Below, piece by piece: positions 15,618 to 27,082 of a stretch of 64,000 bases of DNA. Position 1 is the stretch's first letter. Each line of letters begins with the position of its first letter. The stretch spans positions 23,214-87,213 of the forward strand of contig DDXB01000046.1 in assembly GCA_002347405.1 (NCBI GenBank), read 5' to 3'. The DNA is from Rhodocyclaceae bacterium UBA2271 (GTDB lineage: Bacteria > Pseudomonadota > Gammaproteobacteria > Burkholderiales > Rhodocyclaceae). The position numbers were made by a program, and so were the translations under genes. The notes beneath the pieces are model-generated. The model was not told the DNA's origin. It ran no database searches and saw nothing but the letters and a program-made list of their open reading frames with translations.

Positions 15618-15631
15618 GTTCGATCGGGTCG

Positions 15632-15910
15632 CTAGTCGTCGCGCAAGGCGACCACGATGCCGGTGGCTGCCGCTGCGTCGTTGGTGAGGCTGAGGCAGTG
15701 TTCCCCGCTGGCCACGCAATAGATCAGGCAAATGCCGTTCTCCGCCGCCGGCTGCAGGCGTGGCGGGATGTCGTCATCGTCGCAGACCGAAACATGCCGC
15801 CCCGGAAATGCCGTGCGCAAATCCTGCGCCAACACCTCATGAACGGTCGATGCGGCACCGGCCACGTGACACAACACCTGGTCGAGAAATTCGGCCGTGA
15901 TGCCGGTCAT
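15632..15910 (-). CDS. Small nif-operon protein (DUF6129-like)
   Basis: A 92-residue protein (MTGITAEFLDQVLCHVAGAA...) with an acidic CDDDDIPP stretch and a LIYCVASGEHCLSLTND segment. It resembles the short DUF6129-type proteins of proteobacterial nif operons, but I cannot confirm this without a profile search. It overlaps the nifY-like stop by 1 bp, so it is tightly coupled. Function unknown. Confidence 0.6.
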   Translation of the reverse strand: MTGITAEFLDQVLCHVAGAASTVHEVLAQDLRTAFPGRHVSVCDDDDIPPRLQPAAENGICLIYCVASGEHCLSLTNDAAAATGIVVALRDD

Positions 15911-16326
15911 TACTCTTCCACCGCAGTGGCCAGCTCGCGATAGCCTGCCAACGAGGCGGCTTCGACGCCCATCACCTTGGCGAGCCAGGGCGGCGGGTTT
16001 GTCAGGGCCTGCTGCAGCTTGGCCAGCATGTCATCGACTCGCGTATTCGGCGCCACCTTGAGCGGATGCGTGCCGACACGCACCACCTTGGCCGCCGCCG
16101 GACCGCCGATCGACTGGAAACAGGCAATCTGGCAATCACCGATCAGGGCGGCACGGGCCTTGTTGCGATCTTCGGCCTCGTCGGCCGCGGCGGTGGAGAG
16201 CGCGTTGACGAACTCCACCGTCTCCGGCGACACCAGATAGACCAGAAAAGCGCGGCAGGAACCGAAGTGCCCGTCGATCAGCTCACCACTGTCCGTGGCG
16301 CAGGCAACGCGAATGGTTCCGGTCAT
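15910..16326 (-). CDS. nifY: NifX/NifY-family dinitrogenase cofactor-binding protein
   Basis: A 138-residue NifX-domain protein (RVACATDSGELIDGHFGSCRAFLVYLV, with the conserved HFG). Downstream of nifHDKT such a protein is usually called NifY: it stabilises apo-NifDK or carries FeMo-co for insertion. The C-terminal LTNPPPWLAKVMG segment is shared with NifY-type proteins. The naming as NifY rather than a second NifX rests on position in the nifHDK operon. Confidence 0.85.
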   Translation of the reverse strand: MTGTIRVACATDSGELIDGHFGSCRAFLVYLVSPETVEFVNALSTAAADEAEDRNKARAALIGDCQIACFQSIGGPAAAKVVRVGTHPLKVAPNTRVDDMLAKLQQALTNPPPWLAKVMGVEAASLAGYRELATAVEE

Positions 16327-16341
16327 GGCGCGCTCCTTCGA

Positions 16342-16536
16342 TCAGATGTAAACAATGCAGGCGTCGCCAGCGGGGCAGGCTGCCACGCACTTCGGAGAAT
16401 CCTCGTCCTCGCACTCGGTGCAGGTGTCCTTGTTGATCTTGAAAATGCCGCCCTTGTCGGTAATCGATTGGGTCGGACAAACCGGGACGCAGTCACCGCA
16501 CGAGGTGCATTCCGCCTGGACGATTTTCATTGCCAT
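16342..16536 (-). CDS. fdxN: 2[4Fe-4S] ferredoxin FdxN
   Basis: A 64-residue bacterial-type ferredoxin with CTSCGDCVPVCPT and CTECEDEDSPKCVAACPAG cluster motifs; the longer second loop is typical of FdxN/VnfFd-type ferredoxins. The ATG chosen reads MAMKIVQAECTSC and has an AAAGGAAAT ribosome binding site; an upstream frame extension overlaps nifT. It is a likely electron donor for nitrogenase or cofactor assembly. Confidence 0.92.
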   Translation of the reverse strand: MAMKIVQAECTSCGDCVPVCPTQSITDKGGIFKINKDTCTECEDEDSPKCVAACPAGDACIVYI

Positions 16537-16559
16537 GATGATTTCCTTTCTTTCCTGAA

Positions 16560-16781
16560 TTATTCGACACCATCGATCCGACGGGCCCGCACCGAATACG
16601 GCAGACGCTCCGGCGCGGCTTGCGGCTCGATGTAGTAACAGCCACCGTTGCCGAGCTTGATTTCGCCGCCCCACTTTTCCGGGGTGTCGAATTCCATCGA
16701 GGTGATGCTGTCCTCGATGTCGCGCTTGGGCATGTAAAAAACATAACCCTTGTCGCTCCGGCGGATCATGATGTTGGCCAT
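16560..16781 (-). CDS. nifT: Nitrogen fixation protein NifT/FixU
   Basis: A 73-residue protein opening MANIMIRRSDKGYVFYMPKRDIED, the normal NifT/FixU start, with WGGEIKLGNGGCYYIEP in the middle. It follows nifK by 10 bp. The family is conserved in nifHDK operons; its role is not essential in species where it was tested and remains unclear. Confidence 0.95.
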   Translation of the reverse strand: MANIMIRRSDKGYVFYMPKRDIEDSITSMEFDTPEKWGGEIKLGNGGCYYIEPQAAPERLPYSVRARRIDGVE

Positions 16782-16791
16782 TACCGCACCC

Positions 16792-18360
16792 TCATCTGAC
16801 CAGATCGTGGTTGTAGTCGGTCGTGCCCATCCCGCGCGTCTTGTCGTCGAGCAGTTCGAGCACGGCGTTGGTCAGCGTGGTCAGCACCTGCATGGCGCCT
16901 TCGTAGCCGAGCGTGGTCTGGCGGTGCAGATGGTGCCGGTCGAAGATCGGGAAGCCGATGCGGATCAGCGGTACCTCGAACTCCGCGCCCTTGTGGAAGG
17001 TGTCGCGCTGGATGTACTTGCCGTAGCTGTTGCCGATGAGAAAGTCCGGCTTGTCGGTGAAGCACAGGCTGCGCAGGTGCCACAGGTCCGCGCCGGGATA
17101 GGGCTTGCCGTTGGCGCCATAGGGACTCGACGCCAGCAATGCGGTCATCGCCTTTGCCCACTTCTTGCTGCCGTTGTTGCAGACGACATGGGTCGGTTCG
17201 ATGCCGAATTCCATCATCAGCTTCACCATGCCCATGGTGAAGTCCGGATCGCCGTAGACCGCCATCTTCTTGCCATGCAGCCAGGCATGCGAGTCGGTCA
17301 TCATGTCGACCAGGCGACCGCGTTCGAGTTGCAGGGAAGCGGGAATCGGCTTGCCGGTGACTTCGGCGACCTTCATCAGGAACTCGTCGGTCCATTCCAC
17401 GCCCATCGGGATGTTGAGCTTGGGCACTTCATGGTTCCAGGTGGCCTCGACGAACTTGCTGGTCTTGGCGAGGCCGAGCGGCTGGAGCAGGAAGGTATTG
17501 TGGGCGTTGGGCGCATCCTTGACCTCGTCCTGCGTGGTGCCGCCGGCATACATGCGGAACTCGCCGTCGGCCGGGGTGTCGAGCACCTCTTCGGGATCGG
17601 AGAGCATCGTGTAATCGACGCCCATCTCCTTCATGTAGCGCTTGATGACGCGGTAGTTGCCCAGATAGGTCTCGAAGCCCGGCACGATGTTGATCTTGCC
17701 GTTGCTGCCGATCACCTTGCCTTCCATGGTGTTGAGCGTGAAGTAGCGCAGGATGCCTTCTTCCATGTTGTCCCAGCCGGTGACGTGGCTGCCGACGAAG
17801 CTTGGCGTATGGGCGAAGGGAATCGGGAAGTCTTCTGGCACATGACCTTCCTTGCGGGCATTGCCGATGAAGGCGTTCAGGTCGTCGCCGATCACCTCGG
17901 CGATGCAGGTGGTCGACATCGCGATCATCTCGGCGCCGTAAAGGGCCTTGGCGTTGGCCAGGCCTTCGTGGATGTTCTTCTGCCCGCCGAACACGGCCGC
18001 GTCTTCCGTCATCGAGTCGGCGATGATGGCGATCGGTTCCTTGAAGTGGCGGTTGAAGTAGGTGCGAAAGTAGGCGATGCAGCCCTGCGAGCCGTGGATA
18101 TACACCAGCGTCTTGTGGAAGCCGAGCGAGCACAGCGCCGAACCGAGCGGCTGGCACTGCTTGGCCGGGTTGATGGTGAGGGCCTCGCGCTTGAAGTTGA
18201 GGTCCTGGTATTCCTGGGTCGTCGTCCAGTTGAAGACCTCGTCGATCTTGTCCTTGGGTGAGATTTCCTCGAAAAGTTCGCGCTTCTTGGCGATCATGCC
18301 CTTGTAGTCGTCGTCCCGAAACAGGGGGAAGCACGTCTTGATATTTTCTGCTGCTTGCAT
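16792..18360 (-). CDS. nifK: Nitrogenase MoFe protein beta chain NifK
   Basis: Beta subunit of dinitrogenase, 522 residues from the ATG at 18360 (MQAAENIKTCFPLF). This ATG has AAAGGAG at proper spacing; the in-frame ATG 6 bp upstream abuts the Shine-Dalgarno sequence and was rejected. P-cluster ligands Cys69, Cys94 and Cys152 are present, with AMSTTCIAEVIGDD. The C-terminus (GTTDYNHDLVR) is canonical. No repeat insertion is seen, unlike several other nif genes here. Confidence 0.98.
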   Translation of the reverse strand: MQAAENIKTCFPLFRDDDYKGMIAKKRELFEEISPKDKIDEVFNWTTTQEYQDLNFKREALTINPAKQCQPLGSALCSLGFHKTLVYIHGSQGCIAYFRTYFNRHFKEPIAIIADSMTEDAAVFGGQKNIHEGLANAKALYGAEMIAMSTTCIAEVIGDDLNAFIGNARKEGHVPEDFPIPFAHTPSFVGSHVTGWDNMEEGILRYFTLNTMEGKVIGSNGKINIVPGFETYLGNYRVIKRYMKEMGVDYTMLSDPEEVLDTPADGEFRMYAGGTTQDEVKDAPNAHNTFLLQPLGLAKTSKFVEATWNHEVPKLNIPMGVEWTDEFLMKVAEVTGKPIPASLQLERGRLVDMMTDSHAWLHGKKMAVYGDPDFTMGMVKLMMEFGIEPTHVVCNNGSKKWAKAMTALLASSPYGANGKPYPGADLWHLRSLCFTDKPDFLIGNSYGKYIQRDTFHKGAEFEVPLIRIGFPIFDRHHLHRQTTLGYEGAMQVLTTLTNAVLELLDDKTRGMGTTDYNHDLVR

Positions 18361-18437
18361 TTTCATCTCCTTTGCCCGGCCACCAATCTGTGGACGCGGG
18401 CGAAAGTTATCGAAAGGGTGTGTTTGCTTCCGCGGCT

Positions 18438-19907
18438 TCAGGCGGCCTTCAGTTCGGCGGCCTCTTCCTTCAGCCACGGCGCCTTGAGCATCTTCCAGCA
18501 CGGGTTGTTGAGCGTCAGGTCCATGTCCTTGGCGAACACGGCGAAGCCGTCGTAGCCGTGGTAGGGGCCCGAGTAGTCCCAGGAGTGCATCTGGCGGAAG
18601 GGGAAGCCCATCTTGTGGAAGACGTACTTCTCCTTGATGCCGGAGCCGATCAGGTCGGGTTTCAGCGCCTTGACGAATTCGTCGAGCTCGTGGCCGGTGG
18701 CGTCGTCGTAGATCAGCGTCGCGTCGCCCATGTCCTTGATGGTGCGGTCATAGTCGTCGTTGTGGGCGAACTCGTAGCCGGTGCCGACCACTTCCATGCC
18801 GAGGTCTTCGTAAGCACCGACGACGTGGCGCGGGCGCAGGCCGCCGACGTAGAGCATCACCTTCTTGCCCTGCAGGCGCGGCTTGTACTTGGCGATGACT
18901 TCGTTCATGGCGGGCGTGTATTTCTCGATCACGCGCTCGGCGCCTTCCTTGATGTGGTCGTCGAAAAAGCTGGCGATCTTGCGCAGCGACTCGGCGATCT
19001 TGGTCGGGCCGAAGAAGTTGTATTCGAGCCAGGGAATGCCGTACTTCTCTTCCATGTGGCGCGAGATGTAGTTCATCGAGCGGTAGCAGTGCAGCAGGTT
19101 GAGCTTGACGAACGGGGTGTTCTCCATCTCGGCCAGCGTGCCGTCGCCGGACCACTGCGCCACCACGCGCAAACCCATCTCTTCGAGCAGGATGCGCGAG
19201 GCCCAGGCGTCGCCGCCGATGTTGTAGTCGCCGAGGATGGCCACGTCGTAGGGCGTCTTCTCGAAGGGCTGGCCGTCGCGGTTGGAGAGAATCCAGTCAC
19301 GCACCGAGTCGTTGGCGATGTGGTGGCCGAGCGACTGCGACACGCCGCGGAAACCCTCGCAGCGCACCGGCACCACCGGCTTGTTGAGTTGGGCGGCGGC
19401 CTTCTTCGATACCGCCTCGATGTCGTCGCCGATCAGGCCGACCGGACACTCCGACTGCACCGAAATGCCCTTGTTGAGCGGGAACAGCATCTCGATCTCG
19501 TCGATCAGTTTGGCGAGTTTCTTGTCGCCGCCGAAGACGATGTCCTTTTCCTGGAAATCGGAGGTGAAGTTCATTTCGCAGAAGGTATCCACGCCGGTGG
19601 TGCCGACGTAGTAGTTGCGGCGGCCGCCGCGCGCATACTGGCCGCAGCCGATCGGGCCGTGGGAGATCGAGATCATGTCCTTGATCGGCCCCCAGACGAC
19701 GCCCTTCGAACCGGCGTAGGCACAGCCGCGCATGGTCATCACGCCGGGCAGCGACTTGCGGTTGGAGGTGATGCACTTTTTGGACGATTCAAGTTCCGTG
19801 TCGTTGACCATCAAGTGCTTGGCACGGTCCTTCCTGGCTTTTTCGGGATAAATCTCGAGCACCTCCTGGATGAGGGTCTCGGTTGCTTCGCGGGTTAATG
19901 CGGACAT
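18438..19907 (-). CDS. nifD: Nitrogenase MoFe protein alpha chain NifD
   Basis: Alpha subunit of dinitrogenase, 489 residues. P-cluster ligands Cys62, Cys88 and Cys154 are present, as are the FeMo-co ligands Cys274 (LLHCYRS) and His441 (RQMHSWDY), and the substrate-channel Gln191/His195 pair. All catalytic positions of the Mo enzyme are intact, so this is not a vanadium or iron-only alternative. The ribosome binding site AGGAG lies 8 bp before the ATG. A family-2 repeat sits in the nifH-nifD gap. Confidence 0.98.
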   Translation of the reverse strand: MSALTREATETLIQEVLEIYPEKARKDRAKHLMVNDTELESSKKCITSNRKSLPGVMTMRGCAYAGSKGVVWGPIKDMISISHGPIGCGQYARGGRRNYYVGTTGVDTFCEMNFTSDFQEKDIVFGGDKKLAKLIDEIEMLFPLNKGISVQSECPVGLIGDDIEAVSKKAAAQLNKPVVPVRCEGFRGVSQSLGHHIANDSVRDWILSNRDGQPFEKTPYDVAILGDYNIGGDAWASRILLEEMGLRVVAQWSGDGTLAEMENTPFVKLNLLHCYRSMNYISRHMEEKYGIPWLEYNFFGPTKIAESLRKIASFFDDHIKEGAERVIEKYTPAMNEVIAKYKPRLQGKKVMLYVGGLRPRHVVGAYEDLGMEVVGTGYEFAHNDDYDRTIKDMGDATLIYDDATGHELDEFVKALKPDLIGSGIKEKYVFHKMGFPFRQMHSWDYSGPYHGYDGFAVFAKDMDLTLNNPCWKMLKAPWLKEEAAELKAA

Positions 19908-19919
19908 GATTGCGTCTCC

Positions 19920-19986
19920 TGAAGGGCCGTCCCGAAGGAGACGGCGCCCCCTGTGGGGGCAGCGAACAAAGTGAGCGTGGGGGCCA
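19920..19986. repeat. Dispersed repeat, family 2 copy in the nifH-nifD spacer
   Basis: GGGCCGTCCCGAAGGAGACG followed by GCGCCCCCTGTGGGGGCAGC and GAGCGTGGGGGCC. It contains a GCCCCC/GGGGGC hairpin between nifH and nifD. Confidence 0.7.
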
Positions 19987-19997
19987 TTACTGTCTCC

Positions 19998-20894
19998 TTA
20001 GGCGGCAACGGCTTCGGCGGCGAGTTCGGCGGCGGTCTTGCCGATGATGGTGGTGTCTTCCACTTCCATGATGCCGAACTCCATCAGCAGCTCTTCCAAC
20101 TGTTCCATCTCGATCGGCGTCGGAATGACGAACTTGGTGTTGTTGACGATCTTGTTGGCGAGGGCGCGATATTCGTCGGCCTGCGAGTGCGTCGGGTCGT
20201 ACTCGATCACGGTCATGCGGCGGATCTCGGCGTGCTGCACGGCGTTGTGGCGCGGCACGAAGTGGATCATGGTGGTGCCCAGGCGGGCGGCCAGGGCCAT
20301 GATCAGTTCGTCTTCGCGGTCGGTGTTGCGCGAGTTGCAGATCAGGCCGGCCAGCCGCACGCCGCCGGAGTTGGCGTACTTGACGATGCCCTTGGCGATG
20401 TTGTTGGCGGCATACATGGCCATCATTTCGCCGGAGCAGACGATGTAGATTTCCTGCGCCTTGTTCTCGCGGATCGGCATGGCGAAACCGCCGCAGACCA
20501 CGTCGCCGAGCACGTCGTAGAAGACGAAGTCGAGCGCTTCATCGTAGGCGCCCTCCTCTTCCAGGAAGTTGATGGCGGTGATGACGCCGCGGCCGGCACA
20601 GCCGACGCCGGGCTCCGGGCCACCCGATTCGACGCACTTGATGCCGCCGAAGCCGATGTTCATGACATCTTCAAGCTCCAGATCCTCGACGGAGCCGGCT
20701 TCGGCCGCGAGTTGCATGACGCTGGTCTGAGCCTTGGAGTGCAGGATCAGCCGGGTCGAGTCGGCCTTGGGATCGCAACCGACGATCATGACCTTCTTGC
20801 CGGACTCGGCCAAGGCCGCGACCAGATTCTGTGTGGTGGTGGACTTGCCGATACCACCCTTGCCGTAGATGGCGCATTGACGCAGTTTTGCCAT
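19998..20894 (-). CDS. nifH: Nitrogenase iron protein NifH
   Basis: Dinitrogenase reductase, 298 residues from the ATG reading MAKLRQCAIYGKGGIGKSTT with an AAAGGAG site. The P-loop is at 11-18, the [4Fe-4S] ligands are Cys99 and Cys134, and the ADP-ribosylatable arginine is Arg102 (GCAGRGV). draT lies divergently upstream and draG elsewhere in the window, so switch-off by ADP-ribosylation is expected. Expression is from a sigma-54 promoter at 20942-20956 with a NifA site at 21045-21060. Confidence 0.98.
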   Translation of the reverse strand: MAKLRQCAIYGKGGIGKSTTTQNLVAALAESGKKVMIVGCDPKADSTRLILHSKAQTSVMQLAAEAGSVEDLELEDVMNIGFGGIKCVESGGPEPGVGCAGRGVITAINFLEEEGAYDEALDFVFYDVLGDVVCGGFAMPIRENKAQEIYIVCSGEMMAMYAANNIAKGIVKYANSGGVRLAGLICNSRNTDREDELIMALAARLGTTMIHFVPRHNAVQHAEIRRMTVIEYDPTHSQADEYRALANKIVNNTKFVIPTPIEMEQLEELLMEFGIMEVEDTTIIGKTAAELAAEAVAA

Positions 20895-20941
20895 GGTGTA
20901 ATCTCCTTTGTCGAAAAATCGTTCGTTCCGACAGATAAGTG

Positions 20942-20956
20942 GCAAGGAGCGTGCCA
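20942..20956 (-). promoter_or_regulatory. Sigma-54 promoter of nifHDK
   Basis: The reverse strand reads TGGCACGCTCCTTGC, an exact TGGCAC-N5-TTGC match, 48 bp upstream of the nifH ATG. Confidence 0.93.
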
Positions 20957-21002
20957 CCACGGCGAAACAGACTTAACTCACTGTTACCTATAAACATTCA
21001 AC

Positions 21003-21875
21003 GTGCTCAGCGTGACGAAGCGAAGCGACAACGCAGTGAATTCTTGTAGCACTTCCGACAATTCCGCACAGAACCCCAGCTTGCCCTCCTGGGCACGCCT
21101 GCCGATCAATCGCTGCAACCTGCCGGCGGTGATCCTCGGCAGCCTCACTTTCCAGCAGCACCCGACAGCGCTCGCGCTCGACGGCGTCGCCGAACTGCAT
21201 GCCGACCTGTTCGCCCTGCAGGACGGCATCGACGCCGCCACCGAGCGCGCGCAATTGTTCCGCGACTACGTCGCCGCGCACTTCTGCCTCGACCATCTCG
21301 AAGAAGCCGGCATCGACGAACATTCGCAAAAACGCGCCAAGGCCAACTGGCTGCGCACGCTGCGCGGCTGGAGCTTCGACGCCGACGGCCGCGAGGGCGC
21401 GGTGCTCAAGGGCTGGGTGGAATCGCGCTTCGGCCTCGTGCCGCGCTTCCACGGCGAGCCGCTGCGCGATTTCAGCGGCCCGGCCTGGCTGCGCTACGAG
21501 GAAATGCGCGCCGGCGGCCTTTACGGCACCAACGCGCTCGAAGCACAGCTCGACCTGCTCTACGCCTACTGCCAATATGAATTCGCCCGCGCCGCCGCAG
21601 GCGACCGCCTGACGCTCTACCGCGGCATCAACCGCATCGGCGAACACGAGGTGCTCTCCGGCGCGGGCCGGCGCCAGGTCGTGCTGTTCAACAACCTGAG
21701 CTCATTCACCGCCAGCCGCGAGCGCGCCGGCGAGTTCGGCGACTACATCCTCGCAGCGGAAATTCCTTTCGCCAAAATCTTCTTCCACTGCGCGCTGCTG
21801 CCCGACATCCTCAAGGGCGAGGACGAATACCTCGTCATCGGTGGCGCTTATGAAGTCACGCTGAGCACGTTGTAA
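21003..21875 (+). CDS. draT: NAD+-dinitrogen-reductase ADP-ribosyltransferase DraT
   Basis: Transfers ADP-ribose from NAD+ to the conserved arginine of NifH, switching nitrogenase off. Conserved DraT segments are LPINRCNLPAVILGSLTFQ, GWVESRFGLVPRFH, YEEMRAGGLYGTNALEAQLDLLY and LYRGINRI, and the 3' part ends VIGGAYEVTLSTL. The true start is uncertain: the frame opens at GTG 21003, a GTG at 21036 and a TTG at 21081 are alternatives, and the first conserved residues begin about codon 32. The stop is fused to a family-1 repeat (TAAAAGTCGG). Confidence 0.9.
   Translation: MLSVTKRSDNAVNSCSTSDNSAQNPSLPSWARLPINRCNLPAVILGSLTFQQHPTALALDGVAELHADLFALQDGIDAATERAQLFRDYVAAHFCLDHLEEAGIDEHSQKRAKANWLRTLRGWSFDADGREGAVLKGWVESRFGLVPRFHGEPLRDFSGPAWLRYEEMRAGGLYGTNALEAQLDLLYAYCQYEFARAAAGDRLTLYRGINRIGEHEVLSGAGRRQVVLFNNLSSFTASRERAGEFGDYILAAEIPFAKIFFHCALLPDILKGEDEYLVIGGAYEVTLSTL
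21045..21060. promoter_or_regulatory. NifA upstream activator site (nifH)
   Basis: TGTAGCACTTCCGACA, an exact TGT-N10-ACA match 89 bp upstream of the -24 element. It overlaps the presumed 5' end of the divergent draT. Confidence 0.8.
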
Positions 21876-21897
21876 AAGTCGGCGCTGGCAGGACGGC
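21874..21897. repeat. Dispersed repeat, family 1, abutting the draT stop
   Basis: AAAAGTCGGCGCTGGCAGGA followed by CGGC. The first two A's belong to the TAA stop of draT. Confidence 0.88.
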
Positions 21898-21974
21898 GGG
21901 AGGCCGGAACGGCCATTGACGGCTTGCCGCTTGACCGACTTCTTAACCGACAACACCATGAAACGCTTGAAATA

Positions 21975-22034
21975 ATGCTCGACACCGATACCAAACACCG
22001 CACCGCTCCCGCTGCGGTTTCAGCAACACCGATT
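21975..22034 (+). pseudogene. hsdM-like 5' remnant (copy A)
   Basis: ATGCTCGACACCGATACCAA reads MLDTDTKHR, like the MLDTDTKRRIDTARDIL start of one HsdM class. Similarity stops after about 9 codons. A second such remnant is 1 kb downstream, beyond the toxin-antitoxin pair. Confidence 0.4.
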
Positions 22035-22041
22035 GGCGTGC

Positions 22042-22059
22042 TACACTTATTTATGTGTA
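22042..22059. promoter_or_regulatory. Operator-like palindrome upstream of the RHH antitoxin
   Basis: TACAC and GTGTA arms separated by 8 bp, 20 bp before the antitoxin ATG. Confidence 0.45.
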
Positions 22060-22078
22060 AATCCCATGGAGGCAAGAA

Positions 22079-22426
22079 ATGGCAACAACCGTCAATTTCA
22101 CCGGCGCGGTTGATCGCGATCTGCTCAAGCGCGCCAAAATCATTGCCGCCAAGACCGACACCTCGGTCAATGCGCTGTTCAACGCCGAGCTTCGCCATCT
22201 GGTCGAAACCTTCGAGGCGGCCGAAGCGACAGGCAACCAGAATTACCGGCGGCTGCTCGACTTTTCGCTGGGGCGGCTGGCGGGCGACCAAGCCATGCGC
22301 GCGCTGGGAATCGACAGCGAGGAAGACCTCTTCCTGTTGATGGCGCAAGCCCACCTGCCGATGCCGCGATTGCCGGAGGCCGACACGCGCGACATGGTCG
22401 ATCAACTGAAATCGCTGGCCGGCTGA
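22079..22426 (+). CDS. RHH-type antitoxin of a PIN toxin-antitoxin pair
   Basis: A 115-residue protein with an N-terminal ribbon-helix-helix-like segment (TVNFTGAVDRDLLKRAKIIAAKTDTSVNALFNAELRHLV). The remainder is helical, includes LLDFSLGRLAGDQAMRALG, and probably wraps the toxin. The ribosome binding site GGAGG is clear, and the PIN-domain gene starts 10 bp downstream. A TACAC/GTGTA palindrome lies just upstream. Confidence 0.75.
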   Translation: MATTVNFTGAVDRDLLKRAKIIAAKTDTSVNALFNAELRHLVETFEAAEATGNQNYRRLLDFSLGRLAGDQAMRALGIDSEEDLFLLMAQAHLPMPRLPEADTRDMVDQLKSLAG

Positions 22427-22436
22427 GCCGCTCGCG

Positions 22437-22961
22437 ATGGCCGCGAACGTTGTTCTGCTGCCCGACGCCGGGCCGCTCATCACGCTGGCCTATGCCAATG
22501 CGCTAGACCTGCTGTTCAAGTCCGGCTGGCCGATCGTGCTGGTCGATATGGTGCTGCACGAAGTGACGCGCAACCAGACGCCGACCAGCGAGAAACTGGC
22601 GCAGTGGGCCGCCGCCGGCCAGGTATCGGTGCGCGCGACCCGCACTTTCCGGCATCACCAGCAAACGCAGGCGGCAGACCCCGCCGCCGCCCGCACCCCC
22701 AATCTCGGCGAACTGGCGATCCAGGAAACCATGAACGACTTCGCTCTGGGCCAGCCGCGACAAACCGGCGTGTTCCTGTTCGAGGATCACAAAATCGCCC
22801 GCGCCAGCTTTTTGCTGCCGGACAACTGCCGCAAGATCAGCACGCGCGCCTACCTGTTGTTCCTGGAGCAGCAAGGCTGGCTTGAGTCGGCGGCGGCGAT
22901 CGAGCGGCGAGCCATCCAGGCCGGGCGCAGCTTTTCGAAGCTGCGCTTCCCGCCCGAGTAA
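22437..22961 (+). CDS. PIN-domain toxin-like nuclease
   Basis: A 174-residue PIN-like protein. The N-terminal PDAGPLITLAYAN carries the first acidic residue, NLGELAIQETM the central glutamate and FLFEDHKIARA the C-terminal acidic site. It is expected to be a metal-dependent RNase held by the preceding antitoxin. The C-terminal 30 residues (ERRAIQAGRSFSKLRFPPE) form a basic tail. The pair lies between two short hsdM-like remnants. Confidence 0.75.
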   Translation: MAANVVLLPDAGPLITLAYANALDLLFKSGWPIVLVDMVLHEVTRNQTPTSEKLAQWAAAGQVSVRATRTFRHHQQTQAADPAAARTPNLGELAIQETMNDFALGQPRQTGVFLFEDHKIARASFLLPDNCRKISTRAYLLFLEQQGWLESAAAIERRAIQAGRSFSKLRFPPE

Positions 22962-22980
22962 TCCGTTTTCAGGAATTCTC

Positions 22981-23040
22981 ATGCTCGACACCGACACCAA
23001 ACGCCGCATCGACACCGCCCGACCCGGGCATTCAACAGGA
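22981..23040 (+). pseudogene. hsdM-like 5' remnant (copy B)
   Basis: ATGCTCGACACCGACACCAA reads MLDTDTKRRIDTAR, a clear match to the start of an HsdM class, then leaves the family at PGHSTG. It overlaps the leader of the 2OG-oxygenase gene. Confidence 0.5.
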
Positions 23041-23057
23041 GCAACGCCATCCCCACG

Positions 23058-23654
23058 ATGAACATTAATGCTATTGCCGGGCATTTGGCTCAGGTCGGGT
23101 ATGTCGTTCTCGACCAGCCACTGCTACAGAGCCAATCGGCGCAGTTGTTTTCCCGCTGCCAGGACGATGAACGACTGCGATTTCAGCCGGCCCGGATAGG
23201 CCGGGGAGCGGAGCGGCAGCAAGTCGACCTGATACGCGGCGACGTAATCAGTTGGCTGGACGACGGCGACGGCATCGATCACGCCTACCTGGCCTGGATG
23301 GAAAAGCTGCGCAGCGGACTGAACGAGGCGCTCTATCTCGGCCTGTACGATTACGAGTGCCACTACGCCATCTACTGCGCGGGCGCCGGCTATGCCCGCC
23401 ATTCGGACGTCTTGAGCGGACGCCGCAATCGCGTCCTGTCGACGGTGTTCTATCTCAACGAAGATTGGCAGTTCAGTGATGGTGGCGAACTGGTGCTGTT
23501 CGCGCCCGAGGGCGATGCCATCATTGATACGGTGAACCCGACCTTCGGCAAGATGATCATTTTTCTCAGTGAATTGTTCCCGCACGCCGTGCTCACGGCA
23601 CACAAGCAGCGCCGCAGTATCGCCGGCTGGTTCCGGGTCCGGGATATCGACTGA
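23058..23654 (+). CDS. 2-oxoglutarate/Fe(II)-dependent oxygenase (SM-20/prolyl hydroxylase-like)
   Basis: A 198-residue protein with the double-stranded beta-helix iron-binding triad His115-x-Asp117 (YARHSDVL) and His176 (LFPHAVL), and the 2-oxoglutarate arginine Arg186 (RRSIAGWF). It resembles small bacterial SM-20 hydroxylases; the substrate is unknown. It stands alone, with a 278-bp stretch downstream in which I see no gene. Confidence 0.85.
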   Translation: MNINAIAGHLAQVGYVVLDQPLLQSQSAQLFSRCQDDERLRFQPARIGRGAERQQVDLIRGDVISWLDDGDGIDHAYLAWMEKLRSGLNEALYLGLYDYECHYAIYCAGAGYARHSDVLSGRRNRVLSTVFYLNEDWQFSDGGELVLFAPEGDAIIDTVNPTFGKMIIFLSELFPHAVLTAHKQRRSIAGWFRVRDID

Positions 23655-23932
23655 ACTGGCGGATCTGAACTTTATCCAGTAGGCATGGCTCTCCGAACCC
23701 TTGCAGCCACAGTAGGCGAATTCACCCCTACCTGCCAGGACCGGCCGGCCATCCTCTCACCAGACCAGTCGCATGAAGGACTGCTTCACTTTGGAACCTG
23801 CCAGAAGGGCAATTTCGGCTCCTTGGCCGAAGGAGACTGCCACTGAGAAGCCCTGGCGACTTGCTTGTGACGGCTATCCGGAACTACAACCCTCCAGCCA
23901 CATGCCGTGATTCGACACCTGACTGAAGCGCC

Positions 23933-27078
<3,146 letters not shown>

Positions 27079-27082
<4 letters not shown>

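Noticed and set aside
18372..19898. 508-codon plus-strand frame opposite nifD
   Set aside because: Exact antisense of a canonical nifD; no ribosome binding site and shadow-type composition.
20979..20996. TGT-like site CTGTTACCTATAAACA upstream of nifH as a NifA site
   Set aside because: Spacing is TGT-N9-ACA, one short of the consensus; an exact N10 site exists at 21045-21060.
23655..23932. Hidden gene between the 2OG oxygenase and hsdR
   Set aside because: No frame with family similarity, ribosome binding site or reasonable length was seen on either strand.
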